Shown here: one piece after another, positions 8,419 to 16,558 of the stretch | Layout of the letters: every line of letters starts with the position of its first letter | Numbering within the stretch: the stretch's first letter is position 1 | Assembly: GCA_028822375.1 (NCBI GenBank) | Contig: JAPKDW010000015.1 | Span: forward strand, 1-34,792 | Direction: 5' to 3' | DNA from: Opitutaceae bacterium | GTDB lineage: Bacteria > Verrucomicrobiota > Verrucomicrobiia > Opitutales > Opitutaceae | Length of the DNA stretch: 34,792 nt | Program-made: the position numbers and the translations under genes | The notes under the pieces: model-generated | What the model was told of the DNA's origin: nothing | Database searches by the model: none | The model's input: only the letters and a program-made list of their open reading frames with translations

Positions 8419-8460
8419 GTTCTTTTAGCCTATTCTAAATGGATCAGATCGCGGCCCGTC

Positions 8461-10005
8461 TTAGTGGATCGCGAATGCTCTTTGGGGAATCTGCTCGACG
8501 AAGGGGCAGTCGGTTCGGCGGAGTTCGGCTAGTAGCTCCCGTCGTAGTTGAACGACCGTCTTTTGGTATTCAGGATAGAATGCCAAATTGGTTATTTCGT
8601 CGGGATCGGCGGTTAGGTCGTACAGTTCGTCGATTTCGCCTGGGATCAGGTTGACGATGTACTTGTAATTATCTTTTCGGTACGAAGTCCACCAAGGAAT
8701 GTTGGAGTTTTCATCTTCTGCCGCTGGGAGCGTGTTGGTGTCCGCTCCATAGGAGCGAGCGGTGTAGGCCATCAATACGGTATGGTCGCTTTTGGCCTCC
8801 GGATTTTCGAGAAGCGGAGTAATGTCGCGTCCATGCATTTTCCAGGGCATTTTTACGCCCGCAAAATTGAAAATAGTAGGGACGAGATCGTGTCCTCCAA
8901 CTGGAGTCTCGCAGACTCGATCTTCGGGAATTACTCCGGGGAATGAAACAATGAGCGGGCAGGATATGTTTGCGTCGTAGGGAGCGATTTTGTGTTGAAA
9001 ACCGTGTTGTCCCCAGGCGAATCCCTGATCGGAGGTGAATATGATTAGGGTGTTGTCGAGTTGTCCGCTAGCTTTGAGGCTTTCAATGAGAGTGCCGACG
9101 GATTCATCCAAGCTCATTGCGGTTTCCTGGTACCGTCTTGAGCTTTCGTAGAATTCGCCGTCTTTTGGGGGACGTTTAGTGTAGAGTTTTCCGTCGTCCG
9201 CGCGGTTCCAGGCTTGGCGTCGTTTTACGTACTGAGGTTTGCCAGGACGCGGACCGAACATATCGGAGGGAAGGGGGATGTTTACGTTTTCATCAAGTGT
9301 GCCTTCGTGACGTTTTGCGGGGGTAAATGGACCGTGCGTTCCTGCGTAGCAAAGCCAAAGGAGCCAGGGCTTTTTTTCGTCTCGTCCTTCGCCCTTGATG
9401 TATTCGGTTGCCCACTTCGTGTAGTTGTCGGTGGTGTAGCCCTTGGTCATTTTGGCTTCTCCTCCGTTGAAGGAGATCATTTGATCGTCGTAATAATTGC
9501 CGGAATTCTTGGGGAACTTGGGGCGATTCCATACGATTTGATGATCCCAGTCGCGTCCGTACCCGGTATCCGTGCCTGTATGCCATTTTCCGATATGAGC
9601 GGTCGTGTATCCGGCTTTCTTGAACGATGACATCCAGAAGGGCGCTTTTTGGGGATTGTATTCGCTGCCGGGATAGTCGCCTTCCATTCGCATGGACTGC
9701 ACTCCGTATTGTAGTTTTCCGGTTAGGAAAGTCGCTCGAGCAGGCATGCACCAAGTACCGTTGTATGCATGTTTGAAACGCACGCCGCTCGATGCGAGCC
9801 GATCGATGTTTGGCGTTTCGACCCATGCTCGCGACCGTTCGTAACTGCTTACCGTCCGATCTGATTGATCGTCCGTGTAGATGTAGAGGATGTTAGGCTT
9901 GTCTGCTGCGCCCACTCGAGAGACGAGGAGCAGGAGTGTCGTGACGACCGTAAGAATGGCGAAGAACGATCTCGATGTTATGTGAAATTTAGCGGAAGGA
10001 TTCAT
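8461..10005 (-). CDS. Secreted type I (formylglycine) sulfatase
   Basis: A 514-residue sulfatase with an N-terminal signal peptide (hydrophobic residues about 13-29, cleavage near AA-DKP at 34). Metal-binding Asp45/Asp46 are in YTDDQ. The active-site signature CMPAR (residues 86-90) carries Cys86, which is converted to formylglycine, followed by the typical ATFLTGK. The region IGKWHTGT and the second metal-site segment FTSDQGFAWGQHG complete the fold. It should remove sulfate esters from an extracellular or periplasmic glycan. Maturation needs a formylglycine-generating enzyme, which is not in this window. The upstream same-strand gene is a GntP permease, separated by an 84-base gap holding an inverted repeat, so cotranscription is possible. 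No glycoside hydrolase or lyase accompanies it. Confidence 0.95.
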   Translation of the reverse strand: MNPSAKFHITSRSFFAILTVVTTLLLLVSRVGAADKPNILYIYTDDQSDRTVSSYERSRAWVETPNIDRLASSGVRFKHAYNGTWCMPARATFLTGKLQYGVQSMRMEGDYPGSEYNPQKAPFWMSSFKKAGYTTAHIGKWHTGTDTGYGRDWDHQIVWNRPKFPKNSGNYYDDQMISFNGGEAKMTKGYTTDNYTKWATEYIKGEGRDEKKPWLLWLCYAGTHGPFTPAKRHEGTLDENVNIPLPSDMFGPRPGKPQYVKRRQAWNRADDGKLYTKRPPKDGEFYESSRRYQETAMSLDESVGTLIESLKASGQLDNTLIIFTSDQGFAWGQHGFQHKIAPYDANISCPLIVSFPGVIPEDRVCETPVGGHDLVPTIFNFAGVKMPWKMHGRDITPLLENPEAKSDHTVLMAYTARSYGADTNTLPAAEDENSNIPWWTSYRKDNYKYIVNLIPGEIDELYDLTADPDEITNLAFYPEYQKTVVQLRRELLAELRRTDCPFVEQIPQRAFAIH

Positions 10006-10014
10006 CGGGAAAAG

Positions 10015-10080
10015 CAGCTCAAAGCTTCAGCCTGAGCATTTTGCATATTGGTTCACTACTCAGGTTGAAGCTCTGAGCTG
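10015..10080. repeat. Inverted repeat between permease and sulfatase
   Basis: Imperfect 22-base arms lie at 10015-10036 (CAGCTCAAAGCTTCAGCCTGAG) and 10059-10080 (CTCAGGTTGAAGCTCTGAGCTG), separated by 22 bases. On the minus strand it sits between the stop of the permease and the start of the sulfatase. It would form a strong RNA stem but lacks a following uridine run, so it may be an mRNA-processing or attenuating structure or simply a repeat element. Confidence 0.85.
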
Positions 10081-10089
10081 CTGATTAAA

Positions 10090-11751
10090 CTAAACCATGG
10101 GGAGAATTGCAGCGCCGATCATGCAAACGATGAGGCCAACGGTTCCCATGATGATGCCCATGATTGTGTTGGTCTTGAGCATTTCCTTTTCGGTTAGGCC
10201 ACTCATCTTGGAGATAACCCAGAAGCCGGAGTCATTCATCCAGCTAATCGGTTTGGATCCACAGCCTATTGCGAGAGCGATGTAGATAGGGTGATAGCTT
10301 AGGTCTTGGGCGGCGATAATGGGTGCGACGATTCCGATCGCTGTGATCATGGCAACAGTCGAGGAGCCTTGCGCTGTCCGGATGAGCATGCAGATGAAAA
10401 ATGCGAGCGGAATTAGGCTGGATTGAGCTGCGGGCATCCTGTCCGGGATTGTGAATGCGATTCCTGTTTGACGTAGTACATGGCCAAAGGTGCCGCCGGC
10501 AGCCGTGATGAGAATAATGATACCACCGCTGGAAAGCGCAGACTGAACCTGATCCTTGATGGGTTTGCTGGAGGTGTTGGAACGAAGGAGCAGTAGCATC
10601 GCGAATATGGCTGAAATAGTCATGGCGATGTTCTTGTCGCCAAGAATTCCCATTACGGAATTAAATGAAACGAGAGCCGCGGATGGATTTTCGCTAGATC
10701 CTAAGAACATCGAAAGAGCAGTCGCTCCGCCCATCAAGAGCACGGGTAACAGGATCGGAATCAATGAAAAGGTTAGTCCGGGCAATACGGATTCATCGCG
10801 GTTGGCAATTGCTTCGAGGTCCTTTTGACTCAGTTCTTCCGAGGCGCGTAGGGGGACTTCCCAGCGACTATTGGCGTAGAGGGCCCAGAGGTAACCCGAG
10901 CCAACCGTGAAAATGCCGACTAGGATACCGCCGATCATCATCAATCCGACGTCGATCCCCATTTCCAATGCTACGAAAAGGGGCCCAGGAGTTGGGGGGA
11001 CGAGGGAGTGAGCCATCGTTCCGCCAGCGATAATGGTCAGCACGTAGAGCAAGTAGTTCTTGCCTGTTTTGACGCGCATTGCCTTGCCGAGCGGTATGAG
11101 CAGGTAGAATACGGTGTCGAAAAACACGGGAATGCTTAAAGTGAAGCCACTTCCAATGAACGCTAGGGGGAGTCGCTTTTCGCCGACCGCTTTAGCAATG
11201 CTGAGAACGATACGTTCCGCTCCGCCACTATCCATCAGGCATTTTCCGATAATGGAAGCCATCGCGATAAGCAGGGCGATTTTGGTGAGTGTGCTGCCGA
11301 GGCCATCGGCGATTCGTTGTCCCCAGTTCTTATTGGATTCTTTATTCGCTGCGGCTAGCTGAGTGTTGTGGATGATCCGATCGGAAGCTTGAAAGCTCGT
11401 TTCGGAGCCACTGATGCTTAGACGGGCATTTACAAGGTCCCCATCGCCTTGGGAATCGGTTAATGCAATATCGCCTGAGCCGATGACTTCGAGGAGCCCT
11501 TGGGAGTTCTCTCTCAGGATGCTCGACCTGCCTTCAATGGGCTTTTTCTTTAAGTTTACTAGGTCTCCATCGGCTTCGAGGATTTCAATGGCGTAAGTGT
11601 TGAGCGAATACTCGAGGACCTTTTGCTGGGAAGTCAGTATGCTCACGCAGAAAGCAGCTAGGATTAGGGCGAGGAATGCGTGCATTCGCAAAGCGAGGAT
11701 TCCGCTTACGACGATGCCCATTCCAATGAGGGCGATGAGGAGAGGATTCAT
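10090..11751 (-). CDS. GntP-family permease with a soluble insertion
   Basis: A 553-residue inner-membrane permease of the gluconate:proton symporter (GntP) family. I start it at the ATG at 11749-11751 (MNPLLIALIG), because the 24 residues upstream are polar and not helix-like. Family features include helix SIPVFFDTVFYLLIPLGKA, the loop HSLVPPTPGPL and the C-terminal ISWMNDSGFWVISKMSGL. Typical members are about 440-450 residues. The excess is a hydrophilic stretch (about 47-145) after the second helix, containing the hexapeptide DGDLVN twice (61-66, 103-108). Likely substrates are gluconate or related sugar acids, agreeing with the hexuronate genes nearby; the exact one is not readable. The sulfatase follows on the same strand. 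Confidence 0.93.
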   Translation of the reverse strand: MNPLLIALIGMGIVVSGILALRMHAFLALILAAFCVSILTSQQKVLEYSLNTYAIEILEADGDLVNLKKKPIEGRSSILRENSQGLLEVIGSGDIALTDSQGDGDLVNARLSISGSETSFQASDRIIHNTQLAAANKESNKNWGQRIADGLGSTLTKIALLIAMASIIGKCLMDSGGAERIVLSIAKAVGEKRLPLAFIGSGFTLSIPVFFDTVFYLLIPLGKAMRVKTGKNYLLYVLTIIAGGTMAHSLVPPTPGPLFVALEMGIDVGLMMIGGILVGIFTVGSGYLWALYANSRWEVPLRASEELSQKDLEAIANRDESVLPGLTFSLIPILLPVLLMGGATALSMFLGSSENPSAALVSFNSVMGILGDKNIAMTISAIFAMLLLLRSNTSSKPIKDQVQSALSSGGIIILITAAGGTFGHVLRQTGIAFTIPDRMPAAQSSLIPLAFFICMLIRTAQGSSTVAMITAIGIVAPIIAAQDLSYHPIYIALAIGCGSKPISWMNDSGFWVISKMSGLTEKEMLKTNTIMGIIMGTVGLIVCMIGAAILPMV

Positions 11752-12158
11752 GTGGCCAGTAGGATTTGCAGTAGGATTGGATGTTCGGTTATCGGGGAGA
11801 AGATCGAAACAGCTAAAAACCAAGGTTTCTTGATTTTAAGATAATGTCGAGCGAGAGATGGGGTTAGGAAGGGGTTTGATGGGTGGTTCGAGACCTCCGG
11901 GCTCGGATTAAGGATTTGCTCGAGTTGGCTTGGGCAGTTTGTCGGCGGACGTGGTTGGTGTGGGCACTTGCCTTACTCTGCGCTTAGCGGGATACACATA
12001 TACGATTGGTAATTCCACTAGTTGTAGGATCGCAGGATCGCAGGATCGGCTCGATAGGTCGTTTCGGAGCGGTGATAATTGGTTCGCAATTCCCTGTTCT
12101 CCCATTTTGGTAGGGGGCTTCTTTTGATCTCCCTCTTTTAAAGATCTCTGTAATTAAT
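11752..12158. other. Divergent intergenic region before ThuA-domain gene
   Basis: I find no gene here. It should hold promoters for the permease (minus) and the ThuA gene (plus). Visible structure is a partial family C repeat at 11881-11906 and three tandem copies of GGATCGCA-like units near 12027-12050. The ThuA start is preceded by the AT-rich TCTCTGTAATTAAT and no Shine-Dalgarno. Confidence 0.5.
11881..11906 (-). repeat. Partial family C repeat
   Basis: Read on the minus strand this is CCGAGCCCGGAGGTCTCG followed by AACCACCC. It differs in a few positions from the first half of the family C copies at 13411, 25475 and 24831. The second half is not recognisable. Confidence 0.65.
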
Positions 12159-13181
12159 ATGAAACGTACTCTTTTGACCGTCGCCCTCTGCTCTCTAACT
12201 GGTTTTTCGTTAGGGGGTCTCACTCTTTCCGCTCAGCCTCCGAAGCCAACGATTTGGGAAAAGCGTGCAGAAGAACGTTTCAAACCGATCAGTCGCACGA
12301 CGAAGATGGAGATCAGCCAGGCTCAACCATCGAGTTCGGGATTGAAGAAGAAAAAACTCAAAAAGCCCAAGCGCATATTGGCTTTTTGGCGTAGCGAAGG
12401 ATTCATCCATACGTCGATCCCAACAGCTAATTTCGCATTGCAGGAAATGTCGCGCAAGACACATGCCTTTACGGTTGAGTTAGCGGATGACTATAAGGTC
12501 TTCGATAAGAAGTACCTTAAGGGATTCGATGCGATTCTTTTTAATAGCACGACGCATTTGAAATTTCCCGAAGCCAGCCAGCGCGAAGCGATCCAGAAAT
12601 TCGTCGAAGGTGGCGGAGGGTTGATCGGTATTCACGCGGCGAGCGACAATTTCTATGAATGGGATACCGGTGTCTCGTTGATGGGAGGACAGTTTAATGG
12701 TCACCCTTGGGGAGGCGGCGGAAATTGGGCGTTCAAGCTCGATGATTCCGAGCACGTATTGAACCGGGCTTTCGAAGGAAAGGGCTTTTGGCATTCGGAC
12801 GAGATTTATCAGTACAAGCCGTCGAACTTTGAGGGTGAAGACAATCTTCGCATTCTCGTGAGTTTAGACATGAGCAAAGACGTGGTTAGCGATCGTTTGA
12901 CGGATCCGAAGAACGTAGAGAAGTTCGGGAAAGTCTATGGATCTGGAAGTCGTGAAGTGCCCGTTTCTTGGATACGCGATATCGGAAAGGGTCGTTTGTT
13001 CTACACGAATTTAGGTCATCGCGAAGAAACTTACGAGAACCAGGCGATCATGCAGCATATGTACGACGGAATTCTCTATGCTCTCGGTTACGTTAAAACG
13101 GATGCGACTCCAACTGCGGAAGCGGGTTTGTTGAGAAGCGCTTTGGCTCCAGCTCCTGTAGTTGCGAAAGAGGCGAAATAG
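12159..13181 (+). CDS. Exported ThuA-like domain protein
   Basis: A 340-residue protein with a signal peptide (about residues 1-25, MKRTLLTVALCSLTGFSLGG ending near LSAQ). After a basic linker (KKKKLKKPKR) comes a ThuA-like domain (about 70-313), a glutamine amidotransferase-like fold. Family features include FWRSEGFIHTSIP, the strand FDAILFNSTTHLKF, the core GGGLIGIHAASDNFYEW and the terminal GKGRLFYTNLGHREETY. ThuA-domain proteins are common in secreted carbohydrate-degrading systems, but their reactions are mostly unknown; trehalose utilisation is only the historical name. It has a 25-residue alanine/proline-rich tail. The gene stands alone, divergent from the permease and followed by a family B palindrome. 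A second ThuA protein is at 23167-24099. Confidence 0.88.
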   Translation: MKRTLLTVALCSLTGFSLGGLTLSAQPPKPTIWEKRAEERFKPISRTTKMEISQAQPSSSGLKKKKLKKPKRILAFWRSEGFIHTSIPTANFALQEMSRKTHAFTVELADDYKVFDKKYLKGFDAILFNSTTHLKFPEASQREAIQKFVEGGGGLIGIHAASDNFYEWDTGVSLMGGQFNGHPWGGGGNWAFKLDDSEHVLNRAFEGKGFWHSDEIYQYKPSNFEGEDNLRILVSLDMSKDVVSDRLTDPKNVEKFGKVYGSGSREVPVSWIRDIGKGRLFYTNLGHREETYENQAIMQHMYDGILYALGYVKTDATPTAEAGLLRSALAPAPVVAKEAK

Positions 13182-13184
13182 GTT

Positions 13185-13265
13185 CGTAGGGCCGGCGCTT
13201 GCGCCGTGCCGCGATGTACAAATCCTTATCTTCCTACGCGGCGTGGCGCAAGCGCCAGCCCTACG
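13185..13265. repeat. Palindromic repeat, family B (copy 1)
   Basis: Arms at 13185-13213 (opening CGTAGGGCCGGCGCTTGCGC) and 13237-13265 (ending GGCGCAAGCGCCAGCCCTACG from about 13245) pair over 29 bases with about three mismatches. It begins four bases after the ThuA stop codon. GC-rich arms enclose an AT-rich 23-base loop. Confidence 0.92.
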
Positions 13266-13284
13266 TTGAATACACGATAGCGAG

Positions 13285-13404
13285 CTACTCGTCCCCGTAG
13301 ATTTCCAGATTGTTGATCATCCAGGCGGTCCAGCCGTTCTTTTCGGTCATCGTGATTCGAGCACGCCTTTGGCAAGCTGGAAGCAAGGAGGGGATTGAGT
13401 CATA
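13285..13404 (-). pseudogene. C-terminal tail of a lost protein (discoidin-like ending)
   Basis: On the minus strand a frame ends with the protein-like stretch ARITMTEKNGWTAWMINNLE followed by IYGDE and a stop at 13285-13287. This resembles the last strands of F5/8-type (discoidin) carbohydrate-binding domains, where RIxLT and ExxIYG motifs close the fold. Upstream, the frame runs straight into the family C repeat at 13411 and no longer reads as protein, so only about 40 residues survive. It lies just past the stop of the aldolase fusion. The similarity is short and rests on pattern recognition only. Confidence 0.35.
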
Positions 13405-13410
13405 GACAAC

Positions 13411-13475
13411 CGAGTCCGGAGGCCTCGATCCACCTTTATCAAGCTTGAGAAAGGTGGCGCGAGATGACCCGTCCA
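13411..13475 (+). repeat. Family C repeat (copy 1)
   Basis: The order is CGAGTCCGGAGGCCTCGATC, CACCTTTATC, a short spacer, then AAAGGTGG and CGCGAGATGACCCG. The CCACCTTT/AAAGGTGG parts pair around a 12-base loop. The same order is found at 25475-25535 (same strand) and 24831-24894 (opposite strand). Confidence 0.85.
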
Positions 13476-13488
13476 AGGGCTTCGAGAA

Positions 13489-15231
13489 CTACCTATGCGA
13501 TTCACTAGCGGAACTCGTCACTAGACGGGCTACGGTTTCGTTGCTTAGGGGAGTTTCAATCGGGTTATCAGATCGGTAGGATACGTAGGCAGTTTGGCAG
13601 TTTGGATCAATAGCGCTAATTCGAATCGATTGTTCGCGGATCGCTTCTCGAATGCTCTGCGCGCGATTCGTGGCATCTGTTCCGACTACGGATATTGATG
13701 GATCGATGCCGAACTCGAGAAATGGAATAGCGACTTGAAGTAGTGATGAAACCTCGTTCGCTTGCGATGGATTATTAACTACGAGAATATCCAATCCGCC
13801 GAAAGTTTCGATGGCTTGCTCCATGGCGAGCTTGAGGGAATTGGTGTTGCCGATTGCGCATTGCAGGGCAAGGCACGCATTCGATTCGAATATCGATTCA
13901 ACTTTCGAATCGCTATCCAAGGCGATCACCGCAGCGCCTTGCTCGAGAAGTCTGCGGACGCAGTTTAATCCTATTTCGCTGGCGGCTTCCGTTACCAATG
14001 CGATTTTGCCTTGAAGGGGTGGCGAGGCCTTGTTGGATTTTAGTTTCGCTTGTTCGAGCTCCCAGTATTCAACTTCGAATACGTCGCTTTCGTCGAGCGG
14101 CTTCCATCCGCCGAGGGCTTGACTCATTTGGACGACTTGCGACGTGTGGATAGCGATGTCGCCGATGACTGAAGCGTTTTTAGCATTGAGGCCAAACGAC
14201 AGAATGCCGTGACTTGGCCAAATGGCCCAACGTGGAGCTTGGTCGAGGCAAGTGAGGCCTTTGCTTGCATTGCGCTCGAAATAGGCTCGATATTCGGTTG
14301 CGTAGGAATCGAGGTCTTCTGTGGCAGCGCTTTCTAGGATCGCGGGAATACGTTTGGCGAAGATTGAATGATCCGGCGTTAAAGGGCCTTGGGCAGCGAA
14401 GGATGCGAGGTCGGGCAAATTGGAGTAGCCGACCGCTTCGGGGCTCCGGTTGCATTTGGCGATGACGGGGAGTCCTCGGATATTGGATACGTGTTGGCGA
14501 ATTAAAGCAAGTTCGAGCGCCTTGGGGGCGCCTTCTGCAATTGCAGTTTGAGTGGCGCCGTGTTCTTCGAGGTATACTTCGGCTTCGCCGACCAGATTGA
14601 TCATTCGTTCGTACGATTCTCGGGCATCATCGGAGAAAGTGAATACGCCGTGATTCATGAGGATCATGCCTTTGTAAGCATTCCAGTCCACGTCCTTGGT
14701 TAGTTGGTAAACGAGTTTGGCTAAGGCAAAGCCTGGCATGACGTAAGGAATGACAATGACACGGTCGCCGTAGAGCTCGCGGATGCGCTGCTCGCCGTTT
14801 TCCGTGTTGCAGACCGCGATTGCTGCATTGGCATGGGTGTGGTCCACGTAACGAAAAGGGATGAGGGCATGGAGTATGGCTTCTACTGAGGCGTTGGGAG
14901 CTTTTGAATCGAGCAATGCGATTCGTTGCTGCTCGACCATATCGGAATCGGAAAGCGAATCGAATTCCGCCAATCGATTTAGTACGTCCAAGCGTTCGGG
15001 AGCGAATCCTGCCTCTTCAATCGTTCCCAAATCCCAGCCACTGCCTTTGACGAACAAGGTTTCTACGGTGTCGCCAAAGAAATCGGTTGTCGTCATTTTG
15101 ACGGAAGTGTTGCCGCCACCATGAAGCACGAGCTCTGGTTCTTGTCCCAGTAGTCTCGACGTGTAGACTCGCATGCCCTTTGGGTCGTTCGCGAATTGGG
15201 CGGCGTCGTTTTCGTTCCAACGGTTCTTCAT
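13489..15231 (-). CDS. Class II aldolase fused to a degenerate short-chain dehydrogenase (rhamnulose-1-phosphate aldolase-like)
   Basis: A 580-residue two-domain protein. Residues 1 to about 400 are a class II aldolase with the phosphate-binding HGGGNTS (37-43), KGSGWDL (62-68) and zinc ligands His131 and His133 (HTH) and His194 (MNHG). This resembles the bifunctional rhamnulose-1-phosphate aldolase/lactaldehyde dehydrogenase proteins, which split the sugar phosphate to dihydroxyacetone phosphate and lactaldehyde. From about 408 an SDR-like domain follows, but it is short and damaged. The nucleotide-binding TGxxxGxG is TEAASEIG (414-421), the NNAG motif is NNPS (486-489), and no Ser...YxxxK centre is seen. 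The family is usually near 690 residues. The aldolase half appears intact, while oxidoreductase activity is unlikely. The next gene upstream is divergent. Confidence 0.85.
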   Translation of the reverse strand: MKNRWNENDAAQFANDPKGMRVYTSRLLGQEPELVLHGGGNTSVKMTTTDFFGDTVETLFVKGSGWDLGTIEEAGFAPERLDVLNRLAEFDSLSDSDMVEQQRIALLDSKAPNASVEAILHALIPFRYVDHTHANAAIAVCNTENGEQRIRELYGDRVIVIPYVMPGFALAKLVYQLTKDVDWNAYKGMILMNHGVFTFSDDARESYERMINLVGEAEVYLEEHGATQTAIAEGAPKALELALIRQHVSNIRGLPVIAKCNRSPEAVGYSNLPDLASFAAQGPLTPDHSIFAKRIPAILESAATEDLDSYATEYRAYFERNASKGLTCLDQAPRWAIWPSHGILSFGLNAKNASVIGDIAIHTSQVVQMSQALGGWKPLDESDVFEVEYWELEQAKLKSNKASPPLQGKIALVTEAASEIGLNCVRRLLEQGAAVIALDSDSKVESIFESNACLALQCAIGNTNSLKLAMEQAIETFGGLDILVVNNPSQANEVSSLLQVAIPFLEFGIDPSISVVGTDATNRAQSIREAIREQSIRISAIDPNCQTAYVSYRSDNPIETPLSNETVARLVTSSASESHR

Positions 15232-15330
15232 CGGCGAGAATTCCTTGGCGGATCGGAAGGATTGGTCAATCTTGAAGCTTTGTATGATCTTCGCGATTCT
15301 TTGGAGGATTAAGATCTTTGGGTTTGGATT

Positions 15331-15403
15331 GTAGGGCCGGCGCTTGCCCCGTGCCGCGTTGATTGGAGATGGAGTTGCCTACGCGGCGCAGCCCCGGCCC
15401 TAC
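15331..15403. repeat. Palindromic repeat, family B (copy 2)
   Basis: The left arm GTAGGGCCGGCGCTTGCCCC and GTGCCGCGT (15331-15359) matches copy 1. The right arm (15381-15403, ACGCGGCGCAGCCCCGGCCC then TAC) is shorter, lacking about six bases of the GTGGCGCAAG core. It lies in the divergent gap between the aldolase and dioxygenase genes. Confidence 0.88.
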
Positions 15404-15527
15404 GGTAAAGGGATCGCTCGGGTTATCTATGTGGCTTACGATAAACTTCTAAAATGCATCGCATGAACTTCTTTTCTAACTAGGTTATCCGTTTCCACAG
15501 CCTGCATTGCATGTACGAAATCATTTT

Positions 15528-16421
15528 ATGAGCGCTAGAATAATTTTTCCTGATTGTCCCACCGAGTTGAGCAAGGAGCAGCTTTCGACCTATTGGAGCG
15601 AAGGCTTTTTGGCGTTTGAGAATGCGCTCAGTTCCGCCGAAGTGGAAGAAGCTCGCCAGGGTTTGATCGATATAACGCGGTCTTACGCTTTTAATGACGA
15701 AGTAGCGGAGTATCGACCTATGACGGATGGTGATTCGAATTACGGAGGCGCTTCATTTCGATCCAAAAAGAGTAAGTGTTTCGTTCAGTTGGAACCAGGA
15801 TACGAACCGAGTCCGGATAAGTTGGACGAATTGGTGCTGAAAGTTCGGAAGACGCAGGATTTTCAGGATGAGGCTCCCGTCTTCAATCGGATATACACCA
15901 CGCATCCTCGCATACAAGGAGTCGTTAAGAGCATTCTTGGGCAAGCAATTGAGCGTTATCAAACGATGGCTTTAGTGAAGGCTGCAAGCGGTGGTGTTGA
16001 GAAACCGTGGCATCAGGATAACGCGTATTTTGCCGTCGAAAACCTGGACCAAGTTGTTGGTACATGGATTGCCTTGGACGATGCGACTGCCGAAAATGGA
16101 TGCATGCGAGTTTTGGCTACGGCTCATGCGAAAGGACCGCTGAAACACTATCACACATTCGACTGCGAAATTGTATCGGGTCGAATCGATCCCGATTTGG
16201 CTATCCCCATTGAGTTACCGGCCGGAGGTATGCTGGTTTTTCATGGTAATCTACCGCATCAGACTCCCGTAAATACGTCGCCAAATAGCAGGCGCGCTTT
16301 GCAGTATCACTATCGCAGCTCGAGTAATGCTGTCGTTTCCAAGGAAGCGTATTATGATGTGTTCAAAGAAGCGGATGGTACCCCAGCATCTTGCGTCGCT
16401 GCATTGCCGGAGAATTTCTGA
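15528..16421 (+). CDS. Phytanoyl-CoA dioxygenase (PhyH) family protein
   Basis: A 297-residue iron(II)/2-oxoglutarate-dependent dioxygenase of the PhyH family. The metal triad is His162 and Asp164 in PWHQDNAYF and His244 in NLPHQTPVN. Arg255/Arg256 (SRRALQYHY) would bind 2-oxoglutarate. I choose the ATG at 15528; an in-frame TTG at 15507 would add seven residues but has no better context. Family members hydroxylate small molecules of many kinds. In carbohydrate-rich Verrucomicrobiota and Planctomycetes clusters they are frequent but largely uncharacterised, so no substrate is claimed. It is divergent from the aldolase fusion. A family A palindrome follows 41 bases after the stop. Confidence 0.9.
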   Translation: MSARIIFPDCPTELSKEQLSTYWSEGFLAFENALSSAEVEEARQGLIDITRSYAFNDEVAEYRPMTDGDSNYGGASFRSKKSKCFVQLEPGYEPSPDKLDELVLKVRKTQDFQDEAPVFNRIYTTHPRIQGVVKSILGQAIERYQTMALVKAASGGVEKPWHQDNAYFAVENLDQVVGTWIALDDATAENGCMRVLATAHAKGPLKHYHTFDCEIVSGRIDPDLAIPIELPAGGMLVFHGNLPHQTPVNTSPNSRRALQYHYRSSSNAVVSKEAYYDVFKEADGTPASCVAALPENF

Positions 16422-16461
16422 AGCAAGAGGAATCGTGCGGGATGCTGTTTGATGGATTGGT

Positions 16462-16538
16462 GTAGGAGCGGGTTTATACCGCGATATTTCGGTTACTTAT
16501 TGGACACCTACACAATCGCGGGATAAACCCGCTCCTAC
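16462..16538. repeat. Palindromic repeat, family A (copy 2)
   Basis: Arms GTAGGAGCGGGTTTATACCG with CGAT (16462-16485) and ATCGCGGGATAAACCCGCTC with CTAC (16515-16538) pair over 24 bases with one mismatch, around a 29-base loop. This copy defines the full element, adding GTAG/CTAC ends relative to copy 1. Confidence 0.93.
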
Positions 16539-16558
16539 ATTTTGAGCTAAGCTCACGA

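Noticed and set aside
10015-10080. Rho-independent terminator between the GntP permease and the sulfatase
   Set aside because: The stem is long but no uridine run follows on the minus strand, so I kept it as a repeat only.
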